Assembly: GCA_039545295.1 (NCBI GenBank)
Contig: BCIK01000012.1
Coordinates: forward strand, 1 to 64,000
Length of the DNA: 64,000 nucleotides
Direction: 5' to 3'
Source of the DNA: Udeniomyces pyricola
Lineage: Eukaryota; Basidiomycota; Tremellomycetes; Cystofilobasidiales; Mrakiaceae
In this document: positions 11,946-24,539 of the stretch, piece after piece
Layout of the letters: every line of letters begins with the position of its first letter
How positions within the stretch are numbered: position 1 is the first letter of the stretch
Program-made: the position numbers and the translations under genes
The notes under the pieces: model-generated
The model's input: the letters and a program-made list of their open reading frames with translations, nothing else
What the model was told of the DNA's origin: nothing
The model's database searches: none

Positions 11946-14900
11946 CTAACCCTCGAGCAAACGCAAAGCAAGCTCCTCTTGGTCTTCCAGTATCGACTTG
12001 GTTTTCTTGCTAGCTCCCGCCCGTTCATCGTCAAACCCTTTTCTCTTCTTAGAGAAAGGCGTGACCGTCGGAACCACGATAGGTTCATCCTCCTCATCTG
12101 AATCGGATAGAAGACCTGATATGTCGATATCAGGGAACCCCTCGCCGGCATCGACACTAACACCGTCATCGTCGTTCGAATCGTCGCTGAGTGCTTCTCC
12201 GGAACCAAGTTCGGCCTATCATGGACACAAAGAAAAACAACCGATCAAGAGTGACTTAGTTGCGATCTGCAAAACAACCAGTACGGAAATGAGACGGGAC
12301 ACACCTCCTTTTCGCGCTCTTTCTGCTTTCTGCGCTTCTCCCTCTTCTTTTCCCTAGCGACGAGACGATCCTCCACATCGACCTCTTCCATCTTTTCCTT
12401 CTCCATCTCGACGAATTTGGCTTTCTCGTCACCCTTCTTCTTGCTATTCTCTTCATCTTCGCCAACCAGCTCGTAAATTTCGTGTGCGGCGCCCTCATCG
12501 TCAAAGACGAGCTTGGTTCCCGTTCCTTTCAACTTCAACGCCGCTTTGCGCGACTCCCCGGCCTTGAGCTTTCGTTTCGACAGATCCGAAGATGAGATGC
12601 CGGCGTTCGGCTCGTCAATGTCGTGATCGGCTCGCTTGAGTACGATAAAGTCGTCAGCAGCGACAGAGTCGAGATCGAGGGGGGAGGTATGGTCGATGAG
12701 GGAGGTGTAATGATCGGCGAGAATGTTCTGATTCTTCTTTTCGAACATGCGGTCGTACTTGGTCCGAACAGCAGGAGTAGACGTGTTTGTGGGCTGCGAT
12801 GGCTGAAGGAGATGAAGTGGGCAGAGGCATTGGTCAGTCGTCATCGTCATTCTTAACATACATCCGCATTTGTGTTTGATGCGCTCACCAGGACAGTCTC
12901 CTCTTCGTCGGCGCTCTGAATTTCAGCCTCTGCATGCTGTTCAACAACCTTGACGCGGTTTTTCTTTTTCTTCGCCTGCTCTTGCGAGATGAATTTGATT
13001 TGCGGAGCCCCCGGCAAACCGAGCGACTCGGCGAAAGCCTCAACCGGCAGCGAGCCCACTTGGAAGATGTCTTTGTTCTTTTGGACGTAGACCGACTTGA
13101 GATACGAGATGAAAGCCTGCATAGAACAACATACGATTTTCATTAGTAAGGAACCTGGGAGAAGATAGCTGCTCCGGCCAGAAGAGTCTGCATGTTGGAC
13201 GTATTCACCCGTTGGCCGAGATATTTGAGTTCGGGGTCCTGGAATGCAAAGCTCTGGAGCTGGTTTTTTATGCTCTGCGTCTTGCTCTCCTTAATCTTGA
13301 TTTTGTTAACGGTGACCTTTCGTTCCTCAAGCGCCTTCACCATGGCTTCCTCCTCACTCGGACATAGGAGCAACAACGATTGTCCTTTGGCTTCATATCG
13401 AGCCGTTCGGCCAACTCGATGGATGTATGTGTCGGCATCTTCGGGGCAATCCAGTTGAATGACCCAGTCCACGGAGGGAAAGTCAAGTCCTCGAGCGGCA
13501 ACATCGGTTGCAAAGAGACAGCACGTCGACGAAGTAGTGAAACGGTGAAAGATGTCGAGTCGCTTGGTCTGCTTCTGTTTACCATGAAGCTCGAGAAGGG
13601 GCACTCCGGGATGCAACTTGCAGAAAGTTTCGTAAACAAATCGGACCTGAGAGGATTCGAACAATCCTAGATCTTCAGTACAACTGACCAGCGACTTATT
13701 AGCTTGTTCATAACGAGCACAGGAGCATACGTACCTGCTTGCAACTTGACAAGAAAACGAGAATCTTGCTCTTGAGATGAGTTCTGACGAAGCTGAAAAG
13801 GACGTCGAGCTTCTTGTCGAGGTCGACGATCGAGTAGTGCTGCTCGAGATTTTTGGGCGTGGCGGAGTAACCTTCGACCTGCTTTTCCTTGTCTTCGGCA
13901 CCAACAAAGACTGGAGTTTTGAGGGACAAACGAGCCAGATCTTTGACAGACTGGGTCTGAGTAGCCGAAAACAAGAGAGTCTGACGAGACTTGGGAAGGT
14001 GAGCCAGGATGGCGTTGAGCGATCGGGAAAAGCCCATGTCGAGAATTCGATCGGCCTCATCGAGGACTATATACGGCCGGGAATCCACAGATACGCACAT
14101 CATGGGCGTCAGCCACGTGAGCTGCCAGTATAAGAGTCAGAAGAGACATAGGTGCAAGGCAAGGCAACGTACCCAGCATCTGCAGGTTGTCGCACTCAAA
14201 GCCAACTGTTTGGTCCATGTGTTGCAGAAGACGGCCAGGCGTAGCAATAAGGATGTTCATCCTGGTCAATCGATCCATTTCGTCCTTGAGGTTCTTGCCG
14301 CCGATGACGAGTCCAGCCGAGAATGAGTGGTACGGTCCGATCTTGCGCAACACCTCAAAAATTTGAATGGCCTGGGGTGGAGGGAAAGCGATGGGAGCGA
14401 CATAAGCGACAAAACGTGGCAAAGCCAAGGTTGACTTTGGGGTCAGCCTTAACCGACTGCAATGCGCGGAACTCACGAGCTCTCTCGTCGGACTGATAAC
14501 CAGTGCGCCAAGACCATCTTGGGGTCCCCATCGCTTCCTGTAGAGCGATTCGAGCAAGGGCACCAAGAACGCGAGCGTCTTGCCAGAGCCCGTGCGAGCG
14601 GCGCCAAGAACATCCTGTCCCTTGAGAGCAAGCGGGATAGACAGAGTTTGGATCGAGGTTGGGGATGTAAAGAACGCTTTTTTAAGACCTGCTCATGTGC
14701 GGAGAAGAGGTATGGGCACGAACGAGTAACCTCGCGTAGGAACGGTCAGCTGACTGAAGCGGTCGAAACAAGGTAAGGCTACGGAACAAAGCCTGAAGAA
14801 ACGAACCCTTCTTTGTTTTTTCTGAGACTGGAAGTTCTGAGAAGTCGCCAAGAGTCGTTGGTGGGACCTATGGCGCATGTAAATGACCAGATGAATTCAG

Positions 14901-15119
14901 TAAACGAGATTAGGGTTCTAGCCAAGGGGGGTCAGCCGTAGACCGGACTAAGGCGAGCAGACGCACGAAAGTGAGAGCTTGCTGCTCGAGCTCGTCGAGG
15001 TCTTCCTTCTTTTCTTTCTTCTGTTTGGCAGCTAGTTTGGTAGAACGCTCCTTGTCGGCCTTGATCTTGGATTGATGAGGGAGGGCATGTGACGTTGAGG
15101 GACCAGCTTCAGACGACAT
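11946..15119 (-). CDS. DBP4: DEAD-box ATP-dependent RNA helicase Dbp4 (Hca4), ribosome biogenesis
   Basis: Nucleolar helicase of the small-subunit processome, needed for early pre-rRNA cleavage and U14 snoRNA release. The start at 15119 gives a Ser/Lys-rich N-terminus followed by ELEQQALTF. Helicase motifs are visible in order: the [11 protein letters not shown] loop (about 14.6 kb), [63 protein letters not shown] and HRVGRTARY. The C-terminal part has [10 protein letters not shown] and [14 protein letters not shown], which are characteristic of the Dbp4 group, then acidic and lysine-rich stretches, and ends [10 protein letters not shown] at 11946. The length and acidic tail suit Dbp4 better than Has1 or Dbp7. 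The gene is convergent with isocitrate lyase; the stop codons are about 175 bases apart. Confidence 0.94.
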
Positions 15120-16422
15120 GGCGAACAGGACGGGAGGTGGTGGTGGCTCGTGGGGTGACGAGGTTGCCTCGTCCAGACGATCCCAACCAATCCCAGCCCA
15201 AACGAAATCTTGCCGCTTTTTCTTTACAAAGTATTTCTCCTCTCATTTCTTCTCTAAATTTTTTTTTTGGAAGAGAGATTGAGAAGAAAAAAGTACACAT
15301 AGTTCTTGAAAATCTCTGTCGTGTGAAAGTCTGCATTTATACGTCCGCCTGAGCTGCTGCAGCCGGCCATTGCAGGCCATAAATCAACAATTGAAGGCAC
15401 TTGCGGTGGTGAAAAGAAACTCTGCCGCCACGACTCCGGTGTTCAATCAATGGCGCTCTTGAGCACAGCGGCAGAAACAAAGTCATCGACGACCAAGTTG
15501 TATTGCTGTCGATGTAAATCAGAGTAGAGTCGACATAAGGCCATAAGGTCGTGGTTCGGTGGCGTCAAAATCCAGGTTGCCCAATGTGGCAGCTGTTCCC
15601 CGATAACTAAACCAAACGAGTGCCGTGGCAGCGAGGAGGTCACAATACGTAAAAAAAAAACAAAAAAAAACGGGGTGAGCGGGCTCCATCGATTATGTGC
15701 TGTAGCGCATGAAAAGCCAAGATGTAACCGTATCCCTATGCGTCACATGAGAATAGAATGACGAAAGCCCGGAAGGTCGGCAAGTACGTAACGAAAGCGG
15801 CGACCCAGATGATGCAGCAAATGGGAGCAAGGCCAGATCACGAATTAAACATGTAAGTCGTCGACGCAAGTCTGAGCTGCAAGGGGCTCGACGTATGACC
15901 AAACATATATGTACACCACTGGTTGCCGTATCTCGATGTCCTCGATGAGATTTACACCTTGACTTTGGTAAGAGCTCGATGCCTGAGGTGCAGCAAGGGC
16001 CGTCATATATGGAATCATTTAATGATCAAGATCAATCTGGTCCAGAGCGTGTGCCGATGGATCGAACGTGACGCGTGACTTGCGGCACATGCCCTACGGT
16101 ACCGCGTTACCGCGGCCGTCGCCTTGGGCCTTGCTTGTACGTTGTACACGCGACATGCAACCCGTCGCGTCGTGTTTTCATCATCCATGCATCCATGAAC
16201 CATCGATCCTCAATCCTTAATTCTGGCCAATCATTGCAATACACCGACTCCCGGCCTACCAGTTCCTTGCTGACGATATCATACTTCACTTCGCTAGCAT
16301 ACATCCGGCCATCGTTAGCCGTCCAGACCGACCTTTCCCTCCTCTAACCCCTGCCCCTAGTGGTCGCCCAGCTCACATGTCTCGCTATCACCCCATTCAC
16401 TCGACTAACTTACCTCTCAACA
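15120..16422. other. Divergent intergenic region; no gene recognised
   Basis: About 1.3 kb between the Dbp4 start and the NIF-family start. It contains A-rich runs (15650-15670) and short ORFs on both strands near 15.4-16.3 kb without recognisable motifs or splice logic. I see nothing more than promoter-type sequence. Confidence 0.5.
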
Positions 16423-18438
16423 ATGCTTCCCATCAAAGGTGTGCACTCAAGTTCCTCTCAGTTCCTCTCTTCCTTTGACTGTTCCTGATAAATCCCTGCA
16501 TCCTTTTGTCCTGTACATGTCTACTGTTGCCTCTTCCCGGGCTCAGCGCCCCAGCAGCGACAGCTTCCTGGCCAACCGCTCATCCACATCAGCACGAGTC
16601 TCATTCATATAACCACCACCCACTTGCCCATGACACCCAGCCTGATCCCCATCAGTACTCTGCTCCTCAGACTCGACCCTACTTGCCTACTCGGCCATCT
16701 CAATGGCGAGATGGTAGCTTCGCACACCTGGATGACGCCGGCCGTCATTCTTCAAGGCTCAACTCGGAGAACTGGAGAGGTACCCTGGATGGTACCTCAA
16801 ACAATGGCCGAGACCGAACGCGGGCACGAGCAGCACCTGCTGAGTGGGAAGGCACCGGATCGTCCTTCTCTCGACAGTGGCGACCAAGGCGATCTGATTA
16901 TCTACTCGGCAATCACCATAGAGAACTTGATGATCCAGCCCAAACTCAACCCTACCCTCGATGGAACGACTCCCTCAGCCGATCCGGACAATTTCGCTCA
17001 CAACCTCCGCCATCTACAACCACTCTTCCCCCGCGTCCATCGAGCCAAAGAAATCGATCGCCATCCCCCTTCCATACTGATTTTTCGGCTGATCTTCCTC
17101 GGTCAGTTGCCCACTACCCGAATGATGTCTTTCAACCAACTGCCCGCGGGACATACTCGCGCTCGACAGAATCAGTTGCTCCGAAGCCCCTACGCCGATC
17201 AACCCCAACCGAGTCTTATCTTCAGCTTGTCGGACAGTCGTCCTCTCGTTTTCCTACGCCTATGCCTTCATCCCCGTCACCGTCACCTCATCTCCTACTC
17301 ATGGATCTCAACGGAACCCTGATCTTCCGACCATCCAAATCGAACGCAGCAACATATCGTCTTCGACCGTTTGTCGGGGCCTTGCTAGAGTACCTGCGTC
17401 AGAGCGACCGCTGGGAAGTCGGCATTTGGAGTAGTGCGACAGGCGAGAACGTCTATCGAATGATGCAGTCACTTGGGCTTGATGTTGATGACAATGTAGA
17501 TGGCTTGAACAATAAGGGGGAAGAAGGAATCACGGTCAAGGGAATGAAGATTGTCTGGGCTCGGGACACATTACTTGATAAGTCATCCAGCGAATACCGT
17601 TAGTCCCGTCCTCACTCCTGCCCTCATCATCGCCCGTCAGTCTCATGCGTATCACCAACTAACCATTGCTCTACACCCCTCAGGTTCCAAGAGTGCTACC
17701 ATCAAGGATCTGGATATCATCTTCAAGCATCTCAACACCCTCTCGCCTCTGCGCTCAACTCCTTACTCCCCGACCAACACTCTCCTTCTCGACGACTCGC
17801 ACGAAAAAACGGCATGTCAACCCTACAATCATGTGCCCGTCCCGGACTTCGACGCCAGAATGTCCATCGATTCAGCTCGAGCGTTGACATCCCTGCCTAA
17901 TGCACCCTACGATTTTGCTACCGGACCCCCCGGTGCAGACCGAACCTTGCTCGCCGTCATCGGAATTCTTGAGAGAGCGGCTGGCGAGGATAACCTCGCC
18001 GGATGGATCGGCGCAAGAAACTTGATGCCGGATCAAACGAGCCCCGAAGGACGATGGTGGGAAGGGCAAGATGGCTCATCCGTGAACCTCCCGTCGGAGA
18101 TGACGAAGACTGTACCCATCAGCCCATTTATCGGGACGAAACCGCACAAGAAGAAGCTCGCTCGTGCAGCTCAGGCGCCGCCTCTACCTCCTCCCCGAGT
18201 CAAAGCGTGGCATGAGATGCCGTCCATCGTCGATTTTTGGAGCTTGCGGGGAGTTGAGACCCTCAAGAAGATGATGATTGGGATCGACCATGGAATGGAC
18301 ACATCATTCATCAAAAAGATTGACGAAGGACTCGAAGAGAGAAGAAGGACAACGCTTGCCAAGCCCCGGGACAGTCACTTGGCGCCGGCGAGTGTTGTTA
18401 GTGATCTGCCCAGACCATTTCAATCGGAAAAAGATTAG
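16423..18438 (+). CDS. FCP1/NIF-domain HAD-family protein with DLNGT active-site variant
   Basis: The likely start at 16423 encodes MLPIK, then an intron, then about 250 residues rich in Ser, Pro, Gln and Arg (probably disordered). The HAD domain starts at about 17300 with LLLMDLNGTLIFRPS, continues with LRPFVGALLEYL, WEVGIWSSATGENVY and KIVWARDTLL, and after an intron at about 17600 with KDLDIIFKHL and TLLLDDSHEKTACQPYN. This layout (nucleophile motif, SSA motif, conserved Lys, DDS motif) is that of the FCP1/SCP phosphatase family and of Tim50. Canonical catalytic motifs read DxDGT or DxDET; here the second Asp is Asn, so activity may be altered or lost. There is no mitochondrial presequence or membrane anchor, so it is not Tim50. 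The stop is at 18438. The substrate is unknown. Confidence 0.8.
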
Positions 18439-18649
18439 TGATATGGAGAGAAGAAAGGAATGAATCAGAAGGTATGCCTGAGTGGTGGTGAGAGTATGGG
18501 GAGGGGGGAGGGGGAGGAGATCGGAGAAAGTAGGAACGTATGCAAGAAATGATCGTATGGGTTGAACTATGCGCTGGTTTCTCTTTGTTCTCTGGTGTAC
18601 CGTCAACCCAGGTCTCACACTGCCATTGGAGATCTAACGCACATATATC

Positions 18650-21050
18650 TCAAACACGGCTCTTGAATTCTAATGATGTGGTGTCTACGCCGTCTGTCCC
18701 CGTGTTCGGGTCCCCTGCTTCATCTAAAGGCTCAACCTTGTCCTCCTCGAGCGCTTTTGGCTCAATTTCGCTGCCCTTGATCTTCCGTCGGTGTCCCAAA
18801 ACCTGAACAGATCGCAGGAATGCGATGCAGATTACAAATGCCGCCGCTCCAAAAGCCATCGAGGTCCACTGAGCCGCTCGGAGCCCTGCGAGAAGAGACG
18901 AGGACGGGAGGTTGCTTGCATCGTCATGAAGTGTGACTCCAAGGGCTTCGGCTGACTTCTTGGACGCCGCATCGTTGACAACGGTACTAATAGCTGAGCA
19001 GGAGAGATGAGACCAAACGAAAGTCAACGAAGGATCTGCCGATGATACGCAAAAAGTTGCAATATGTGTGGCGCAACTCACCAAGTCCAAAGGCCACACC
19101 CAATTGGGTTGCAGTTGTAAACAAACCTCCGCAAAGTCCCTGCTCTCCTGGCCCAGCAACAGATGATATATAGAGGGTTGATGAGGCGTAGATAAAATCT
19201 GAATCACCAGGAGGATGGGGTTAGAAAGGGAAAGAAGAAGGAAACGCCCTGCGCTTCAAGCCCAGCCTGTAGTCGTCCCTGTAAGCCTATGGACACATCA
19301 TCAGTAAGATCTCACCGGCTCCGAAGACGGATATTGTCTGGATGATAGGGAGAATACAATGGGGGTTCAGTCTATGGGGTATTAGCAACGCCAGCGGTGA
19401 AAGGAGCAGATCCAATACTAACCAGCGCAGGGAAAGCGTATGCCCAGTAAGGTTGGGATGTTCTGATGATTGCGAAAAGCATCCCAGAGAGACTCATCGA
19501 GATTGTTCCAATTGCGATCAACCACCACCCTGGGAGCCACGGCACCACAACGGCGAACACGACATTGACAATCAACCCGCTCACGCAGGTAGGCAGGAAT
19601 CGAATCATCGTATGAATGGGTCTGTCCAGGATAGTCCATAAGAACATAGGTCAGATCCAATTACTCTTGCCAATCAGCAGCAGGGGCTCGACGCGAACAC
19701 CTGGTTAATGACCAGCTGGCTTACGAGAGGTGAAGGTACTGTTGGAAGTAAAGGGTAGCGTGATAGAGACACGGCTGGAACGAGCACCAGCCCGCGAATC
19801 CAACAAGGAGTATCACCGACAGTCGAGCACGCCTAAATATAGCCAGGGGAAGGAGAGGCGGCGTTGTGAACCTAGAAGAGATAACGAGATAATGCTCCCA
19901 CGCCACAAATGCCCCCAGGAGAATGATGGATAAGACAAGGGTGGCGATGATGTCTGTTCATAATGGGATTGCAATCAAGCAATTAAGCAGCAGCAAGAGA
20001 TCGGAAAGCGCTCGGTGGAATCAGCGCCAGGCTGCATCGCGCTGATAATGAGTAACTAATCTGGGATGAGCTCCTTCAGAAGAGTCTAGCCTGGCACCAA
20101 ATACGGCCCAAACGCGGCCGATAGCGCCGATCTTGAGCCTCTCTGTTAGGGGATTGCAACTCACATGACGTACGCCATTGGTCGGGGGCGGTTTGACCAT
20201 CAGAGAGCGCAAAGATGAGAAAGACGAGTGCGGAGACGATGAGGAAGGCACCGATGAAGTCGACGCGCGTATCCCTTGCAGGATCCAGACGATCCTCGGG
20301 CACAACGAACCAACCGAGCAGTATTGGGATGATGGAGAGACCGGCCGTAAACCAGAAGATGGCTCGCCAGGATGCTGGGCTGTATTGCTGGTAAGGGCAA
20401 GACGGATCGTAAGCGAGGTTTAGGCCAATCAAGGTCAATGCGACGACGAAGATGCGTACTGTAAATACGCCTCCAAAGATGCTCCCTAGGCCAGAGCCTA
20501 CCGGCGCCCCAGCCGAGAACGCTGCGAACGCAATGGCACGATATGGTGATGTCGGGGCGAAGGTGGACGAGATGATGGAAACAGCCGATGGGACGGACGC
20601 CGCGGCCCCTGCCCCACTTAAGGCACGAAACACGTCTACCTGGATCTCAGTCTGTGCAAGGGCTCCTGCGATGTTCTTGGGCCCACAAAAGACGTCAGCA
20701 ATGACTCAACATCGAGACAAAAAAGAAAGCCTGCTCTCCAAAGAACTAGCAAACGGGCTCACGAATATCAAAAAAACGACTGCTCCACCAAGGAAGAAGT
20801 AGCGCTTGCCAAAGATGTCGGAGAGGCGTCCCAAGAAAAGGAGCAAGCAACCAAACGCAAGTGCGTACGATGAAACAGGCCATTCGAGCCGAGAGGACGG
20901 GATGCCGAGGGAAGTGGCCATGGTAGGGAGGGCGATGTTGAGTGACGAATTTGCCATGACCGTCAGGACCATCATCAGAGAGACGCACACCTGATTTGGA
21001 TGAAAGATAGTACCCAGGCGGTCGGAAACCAGGCGAGTGTAAGACGACAT
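18650..21050 (-). CDS. Major facilitator superfamily transporter, DHA14-like drug:H+ antiporter type
   Basis: Integral membrane exporter or permease. The start at 21050 gives MSSYTRLVSDRLGT and then VCVSLMMVLTVMANSSLNIA as the first helix. LGRLSDIFGKRYFF (about 20.8 kb) is the MFS motif A loop between helices 2 and 3. The next exons give RALSGAGAAASVPSAVSII and APVGSGLGSIFGG, matching the antiporter-specific motif C region. WRAIFWFTAGLSIIPILLGW and FIGAFLIVSALVFLIFALSDG follow. The last exon has WTSMAFGAAAFVICIAFL and a charged cytosolic tail ending TTSLEFKSRV at 18650. The substrate cannot be told from sequence. Its 3' end faces that of the NIF-domain gene about 210 bases away. Exact splice sites in the middle (19.2-20.1 kb) are not resolved. 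Confidence 0.87.
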
Positions 21051-21974
21051 GAGCACGAAGAATTACAAGACCCCGAAAGAAAACGGTGTAGATCCTGATG
21101 GTCAGATAGAGCTTGGTACACGATAACCGATCGGTCGAAGGCTAAGTAACATGGCCGAGTCTTTGATATTCTGGGGAAAGGGATTGGGTGGTTTGGGGGG
21201 AAGGGGAGGGGGGGGGGTTCCCGAATCGTGCGAGCTCCAATCAAAGCTCCAAGTCGACGGAGAGAGCCGACTATCGAATCGAATAGGGAATAAGCTAGAA
21301 CTGACCACCAGAAGGATGTTCTGGGCAGGTGTTCGAATGAGTTCGAGTTCGGGAGTCTTTGACGAAGGACGCCTGATAGCCTTGGGCAGTGCGAGCGAGA
21401 CCATCGGACCGAGACTAGGGCGATGATGTATGTGCTAATGCGTGTGGTGGTTTGTGAAGAGTGTGCATGTACATATATAAATCGCTGGCGCCAATCGGCT
21501 GCTCGGCATGCGGTGTTGGGTGCGTTGGCGGATCGCGAGCGAGTACAATAACAAATGTACAAGCAAGTGTATGATGACCGATAGCCCGGCACGTAGACTC
21601 GCGCGGCACTATTAGCCAGAGCATCCGGATGCATCATGCAAGGGGACGCGCCAGATTCAATCCATCATGCAAGAGGCCGATTAATGTGGGACGGATAGTG
21701 AACTTAGCTATATAAGCCTGAACGAGGTACTGTAATTTACGCACATGCATGAGCATTGAAGTCAACGAATCAAAGCTTGCAGTTGGAGCCAGCTTGAGCT
21801 TGGTACATGAATCAACGCCTCCTTCCCTTGAGGCTTCTCAATCAGTCTCAGGAGCTTGCCCCCGTCATGCATATCATCCGCCCCCTCTGTCATTATCACT
21901 CTCGTTCCTGTCGATAGGCTCTCACCCTTCCTCATCATCATATCGTCTAGCTTCGTTGCATCCTGTTCGCACTC
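21051..21974. other. Divergent intergenic region; no gene recognised
   Basis: About 920 bases between the transporter start and the next plus-strand gene. It contains a G-rich tract at about 21197-21220. ORFs at 21.1-21.6 kb on the minus strand and 21.75-22.2 kb on the plus strand look like chance readings of biased sequence. Confidence 0.5.
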
Positions 21975-23940
21975 ATGGTCCTCGCTCTCAACACCATCTA
22001 CAACGAAGGTGCGTTAGTCGCTGCAAACCTCACGTAACGACAACACCTCCGGCTACATCCCGATACAAGTGGCTCCCCCTCCGATCCCCTCCTTCCTCAT
22101 CCTGCCCTTGTATGAGCAGCGGGTCATTTACCCAAACACATCTTCCTAATCTAACTACATCTTCCTTCTCTGAACCTCAACAAGGTGGCTACCACATCAG
22201 GTAACGGAGCGCATATGCATTCCCGCGACCAATCGTACCTTACACCCAACCTTGCTCACGTGCACCCTCGCCTCACTTTGTATGAGTCAGGGTCGAGAAC
22301 TACAGAGACTCTTTCGGACTGGATATCCCCGCCAGTGATTCTGCAGGTTCGATCTTATCAGTTCCTGGCTTGCTAGACACCGACACAGACTGACTTTGAA
22401 AGAGGGCGGGGGTATGCCTTTGCAGTCTACATCGGCTCGCGTTGGATCGATGCCGGCAAAGCGCGGACCGTCCTTACCATCTCGGATCTGCCATTGAACG
22501 CACTCGATCAGGGAGGCCAGAGAGCTGTCATATCGCTTGAGGATATCAAGTGGTCTCTCGTCATCAAGGGTGATATTGCCGTTGGTCAGCCCGTGTTTCT
22601 TGGGCTTGCAGCAGCGAGCGCGTCACGTTAAAGCATTGTTCACATCTCTTGCCTTTGCATTTATTGCGGTTGAATGGGCCTTTTTATTTACTTATTTTTA
22701 TCATCAGACAATCACTCGATTCCGGTCAACGGCAACAAGGACTTTGATCTAGTGATCCGACGCGACGGCAACCTTCGTTTCCGGTAAACTTGGAGTAGTA
22801 CTCAAAGCTATCACCTCGTCTTGGCTGTGTTTTAGCGAGATACTTGCGCTTACACCTACCTTCCCCGTGGCGTTCTCCTTGATATACCTTAGCTGCTTGG
22901 GAGGAACATTCACTGGCACTCGGATCGAAGAAATCGTCAGGTTGCCCACTTTGGAACAGTGAGTGTAGGCATATGATAGGGAAGCTCAGGGATACGATCG
23001 ATTTCCATTCTAAGAATCGGCCAGAATCGAACACCCAGATCTCGAGCCGGTTCTCCCATCAGCGAACCAGGCAGAGAGGGCGAACAATTGCTGATTCTGA
23101 TCCCCACAATCAGGCCAATTCTGGCCGACTCTGAGCCTCCTTATTACGTGCTCTTCAGCCTGGCGCCGCTGATGCTCTGTCTGATCCCGATCATCGCCTT
23201 ATATATTGCTCAGATCGCCTCAGAAGGCTTCGGTATTCCTGCCATCTTCTATAAATGCTCTACCTTCCCTTCCCCCAATTTCCGCCCTCAACCTAGACGT
23301 TTCTGCTGAGGGCGATGCGCTCGACCCCACCACTGCGCCTGCATCCATATCATCCTCGTCATACCCCATTGCCGACATCTCCCCTGATCTCGCCTGGCTA
23401 CTCGACGAACTGAGAGCTGATCAGAGACGGATTTTACAACGCGAATTCTCGGAACTTGGTGCCTCTTTCGCTCATAGATTGCTGAACGGAGGGAGACGTC
23501 TCCTCGCATCAGAGCCGGTGCAGTTAGTATCGCATGACCTTTCAAATATACACAAGATACCTGAATCAAACATTGATTGGACTGACCGCTACGTTTCCTG
23601 TCAATACAGGTATCTTCCCCTCACCGCTGCCATAAATCTACTGGTTATATCCTTGATTTCCCTTGTTTCGTTTACCTATCGGAACCGAAAACGATCTCGC
23701 CGTCGACCGTCTGCCCGGCTCTCAGGATCCTCTCGCGCATTTACTTCTTCCCACCCGCTGTATGCTGAGCTTCCAGCTTATCCAGCGAGCTCATATAACG
23801 CCATGCCAATATCGCTTAGACAACCGCCTCAGACACCGATCCTCGCAACGACAATGACCTCTGAATCATCTGCCCATGACTACCATCAGCTTTCTCCACC
23901 ACCACCATATCCTGAGGAAGAAGGCAGTGCCTTGATATAG
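21975..23940 (+). CDS. Unrecognised multi-exon membrane protein
   Basis: I do not recognise this protein. A consistent exon chain can be read in phase: MVLALNTIYNE (21975), GGYHIR, VENYRDSFGLDIPASDSA, then GRGYAFAVYIGSRWIDAGKA and ISDLPLNALDQGGQRAVISL, DNHSIPVNGNKDFDLVIRRD, a hydrophobic exon with ILALTPTFPVAFSLIYLSCL, an exon with PPYYVLFSLAPLMLCLIPII, and a last part with DLAWLLDELRADQRRILQRE, a final hydrophobic helix (LPLTAAINLLVISLISLV) and a basic then Pro/Tyr-rich tail ending EEEGSALI. The first half looks like a soluble beta-rich domain, the second half like two or three membrane spans, the last of them followed by an RNRKRSRRR cluster. Every junction uses GT...AG, and the frame stays open. 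The minus strand over 22.73-23.03 kb is also open, but gives no comparable chain. Confidence 0.62.
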
Positions 23941-24539
23941 ACGTTGCGTGATGTATCCATAATGAGGCGGCCGGTGGAAGAGAGGCCATCGAGAGAAGGC
24001 AGCGCGAGGGGGCCCCGAGCTGGGGGGGGGGAGGGGAGGGGCGGGGATGCGCACCAATGAGATAGCATATGAGTGATGATTGTGTCCTCACTTCTTTGAT
24101 GATAATTACGATCTAATGGATGACTTATATCAGTGCTGAACGGTTGTGGGGTTGCTTTGAGATCAAAATATTGGCTGGAATATGACGGGATCCAATATTC
24201 AAGATCCAAGAGCTCAGGATCTACCGCGGTATCTATATCACAATGGAACGATATCGATCCTTTGTCAGCCGGTAACGTGTAACTCCTAGCCCAGCCGATC
24301 GTCATACGTTCGATACCTCTTGATAATCGTCGCTTTCCACGCCAGTACTATTAGTCATCTCGTTTGATGATCTAAGCCTCCATACTTCCATCCAACTGAA
24401 CCTCATAACTCGCACTCTCCCACCGTGTTCTTCGCCTTGACCTCGCTCGTCCCTCTCTGTTCTCGCGCCCTGCGATACGCCCCCGGTAGCCGCCTACTTC
24501 TTGCTTTCACATCTCCATATATCTCACCTACATCCCATC
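23941..24539. other. Intergenic region between two tandem plus-strand genes
   Basis: About 600 bases containing a G-rich tract at 24021-24046 and AT-rich sequence near 24.1-24.2 kb. No convincing gene. The last 150 bases are pyrimidine-rich and lead into the CFD1 start, as usual for fungal promoters. Confidence 0.5.

Noticed and set aside
13640..13690. Resemblance to a tRNA T-arm (GGATTCGAACAATCC)
   Set aside because: It lies in a DBP4 exon and there is no matching acceptor stem, D-arm or anticodon arm around it. I found no convincing tRNA gene anywhere in the window.
13777..14776. Plus-strand ORFs opposite the helicase gene
   Set aside because: Shadows of DBP4 exons; they carry no motif and the minus-strand helicase motifs are complete.
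22726..23034. Minus-strand ORFs within the unrecognised membrane protein gene
   Set aside because: The plus-strand chain explains the region with correct splice sites; the minus reading has no upstream or downstream continuation.
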